Below are positions 62,161 through 64,000 of a DNA stretch of 64,000 nucleotides, piece after piece. Location: contig NC_050098.1 in the NCBI RefSeq assembly GCF_902167145.1, forward strand, positions 14,032,501 to 14,096,500, read 5' to 3'. The stretch's first letter is position 1. The number at the start of each line of letters is the position of its first letter. The translations under genes were made by a program, and so were the position numbers. The notes below the pieces were generated by a model. The model worked only from the letters and a program-made list of their open reading frames with translations. It ran no database searches and was not told the DNA's origin. The DNA comes from Zea mays. Lineage: Eukaryota > Streptophyta > Magnoliopsida > Poales > Poaceae.

Positions 62161-64000
62161 TTAGTTCTTGATTTTAGGTACCCAAACAGTTTTGGGTCCT
62201 TTGACATTAGATACAAGAACTTTGGGTACCCAAACACAAGTTTTTGATCCCTTGTGTTTGCCCCCAACATACTTGGCAACTACCTTGCCTGATTTGTTAG
62301 TTAGCACATAAGAAGCATCAAAAGTTTTGAATGAAACATTATGATCATTTGATGCTTTAGGAGTTTTCTTCTTAGGCAATTTAGCATGGGTTGATTGCCT
62401 AGAACTAGATGCCTCACTCTTATACATAAAAACATGATTAGGGACAGAGTGAGACTTCCTACAATGAATTCTCCTAATTTTGTGTTCGGGATAACCGGCA
62501 GGGTATAAAATGTAACCCTCGTTATCCTGAACCATGGGAGCCTTGCCCTTAACAAAATTAGACAATCTTTTAGGCGAGGCATTAAGCTTGACATTGTCTC
62601 CCTGTTGGAAGCCAATGTCATCCTTAATACCAGGGTGTCTCCCACTGTAGAGCATGTTTCTAGCAAATTTAAATTTCTCATTTTCTAAGTCATGCTCATT
62701 GATTTTAGCAGTTAATGTAGCTATGTGATCATTTTGTTGTTTAATTAAAGCAAGGTGATCATGAATAGCATCTACATTAACATCTCTACATCTAGTGCAA
62801 ATAGAAACATGTTCAACGGTAGATGTAGAGGCTTTGCAATCATTTAACTCAACAATCTTAGCATGTAAAATGTCATTCTCTTCTCTAGGATTGGAAATAG
62901 AAATGTTGCAAATATCTAGTTCATTAGCCTTAGCAATCAATTTTTCATTCTCATTTCTAAGGCTAGCAAGAGAGGTATTCAATTGATCAGTCTTAGCAAT
63001 TAAATTGGCATTATCATTTCTAAGACTAACAATTGAATTATCACAAACATCAAACTTTTTAACCTTAGCAATTAATTTTGCATTTTCATTTCTAAGGTTG
63101 GAAACAATGTCATGGCAAGTACTTAGCTCACTAGTTAATTTTTCATTTTTCTCAACTTCCTGAGCATAAGCATTTTTAACTTTAACATGCCTTTTGTTTT
63201 CTTTAATTAGGAAATCCTCTTGGCTATCCAAGAGTTCATCCTTCTCATGAATAGCGCTAATTAATTCATTTAATTTTTCCTTTTGTTGCATGTTTAAGTT
63301 GGCAAAGAGAGTAAACAAATCATCCTCATCATCACTAGAATTAGCCTCATCACTAGATGTTGCATACTTAGTGGAGGATTTGGATTTTACCTTCTTCTTC
63401 TTGCCGTCCTTTGCCATGAGGCATTTGTGGCCGACGTTGGGGAAGAGGAGCCCTTTGTTGATGGCGATGTTGGTGGCGTCCTCGTCGGAGGAGGAGTCAG
63501 TGGAGCTCTCGTCGGAGTCCCACTCCCGGCAAACATGGGCATCGCCGCCCTTCTTCTTGTAGTACCTCTTCTTTTCTCTCCTCTTTCCCTCCTTGTCGTC
63601 GCCCCTGTCACTATCACTAGATAATGGACATTTTGCAATAAAATGACCGGGCTTACCACACTTGTAGCAAACCTTCTTGGAACGGGGCTTGTAATCTTTC
63701 CCCTTCCTTTGTTTGAGGATTTGGCGGAAGCTCTTGATGATGAGCGCCATCTCCTCATTGTCGAGCTTGGAGGCGTCGATGGGGACTCTACTTGGTGTAG
63801 AGTCTTCTTTCTTCTCCTCCGTTGCCTTGAATGCAACGGGTTGTGCTTCGGGTACGGAGGAGGAGGCGCCTTGCTCGATGATCTTCTTGGAGCCTTTGAT
63901 CATCAACTCAAAGCTCACAAATTTGCCTCACTTCCTCGGGAGACATTAGTTTATATCTTGGATCACCACGAATTAATTGAACTTGAGTGGGGTTAAGAAA
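62161..64000 (-). pseudogene. gag: Sirevirus D gag, 5' end outside the window, frameshifted
   Basis: From about 63918 down to 62161 the frame is intact: knuckle CYKCGKPGHFIAKC, Ser/Asp-rich segment, long coiled coil with repeated LRNEN..LIAK units, and the CVWVPKVLV end. Upstream of 63918 the matching gag segment (LNPTQVQLIRG type) is in another frame, because bases are missing at about 63920-63935 relative to Sireviruses B and C. The N-terminal part lies beyond the window. Confidence 0.85.

Larger units (their letters stand above)
56912..64000 (-). mobile_element. Sirevirus D (Ty1/Copia, Opie-like), runs off the window
   Basis: The 3' LTR, purine tracts, pol and most of gag are in the window. 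The 5' LTR, primer site and second TSD copy are not. The left terminal base is C instead of T (CGAAAGTCG). The 5 bases before it are AAAAC. Pol has one stop and one frameshift, and gag has a frameshift. Confidence 0.93.

Overview
This is a plant nuclear window that looks like maize (Zea mays) or a close relative. It is almost entirely nested transposable elements, packed around and inside one broken host gene. The maize assignment rests on Sirevirus (Ty1/Copia) elements whose LTR ends resemble Ji and Opie as I remember them, LTRs studded with CACCGGAC/GTCCGGTG palindromes, a Helitron start of the TCTATACTA type carrying gene fragments, and nested LTR elements with intact target-site duplications (TSDs).

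Layout. (1) 1-93 and 16640-17285 are two halves of one exon of a glycine-rich, ephrin-receptor-like plant gene on the + strand. It is followed by a good splice donor and an intron. (2) 94-16634 is a Tat-type Ty3/Gypsy retrotransposon inserted in that exon (TSD CCCGT, 475-bp LTRs differing at one base). It holds degraded gag-protease-RT-dual RNase H-integrase on +, a seven-unit 78-bp tandem repeat, and a five-exon gene on the - strand with its own TATA box. (3) 5896-10769 is a 4.9-kb gag-only LTR element nested in the Gypsy integrase in the opposite orientation (TSD CCATG). (4) From 17760 a Helitron-like element starts in the host intron. It carries exon fragments recognisable as ferredoxin-NADP reductase, a SNF2 helicase and succinyl-CoA ligase alpha. 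(5) The Helitron interior is split by a Sirevirus solo LTR, three complete Sireviruses (25094-33994, 36742-46128, 46399-55764, each with a perfect 5-bp TSD) and a fourth that runs off the window (56912->64000). All four lie on the - strand. A 2.7-kb tandem duplication (22971-34600 / 34601-37326) joins Helitron DNA to the middle of a Sirevirus LTR.

Order of events I infer. The solo LTR formed in the Helitron. Sirevirus B then inserted, the 2.7-kb tandem duplication arose with one breakpoint in B's LTR, and Sirevirus A landed in the first copy. In the Gypsy part the order is odd: the inner element's LTRs differ at 21 of 1267 bases but the outer element's at 1 of 475. That suggests the composite moved as a unit after the inner insertion.

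No host gene in the window is intact. Only Sirevirus A keeps a full-length pol. Every gag examined has at least one break, and the other pol genes and the Gypsy polyprotein are interrupted. I saw no rRNA, tRNA or CRISPR features. All divergence figures are hand counts.
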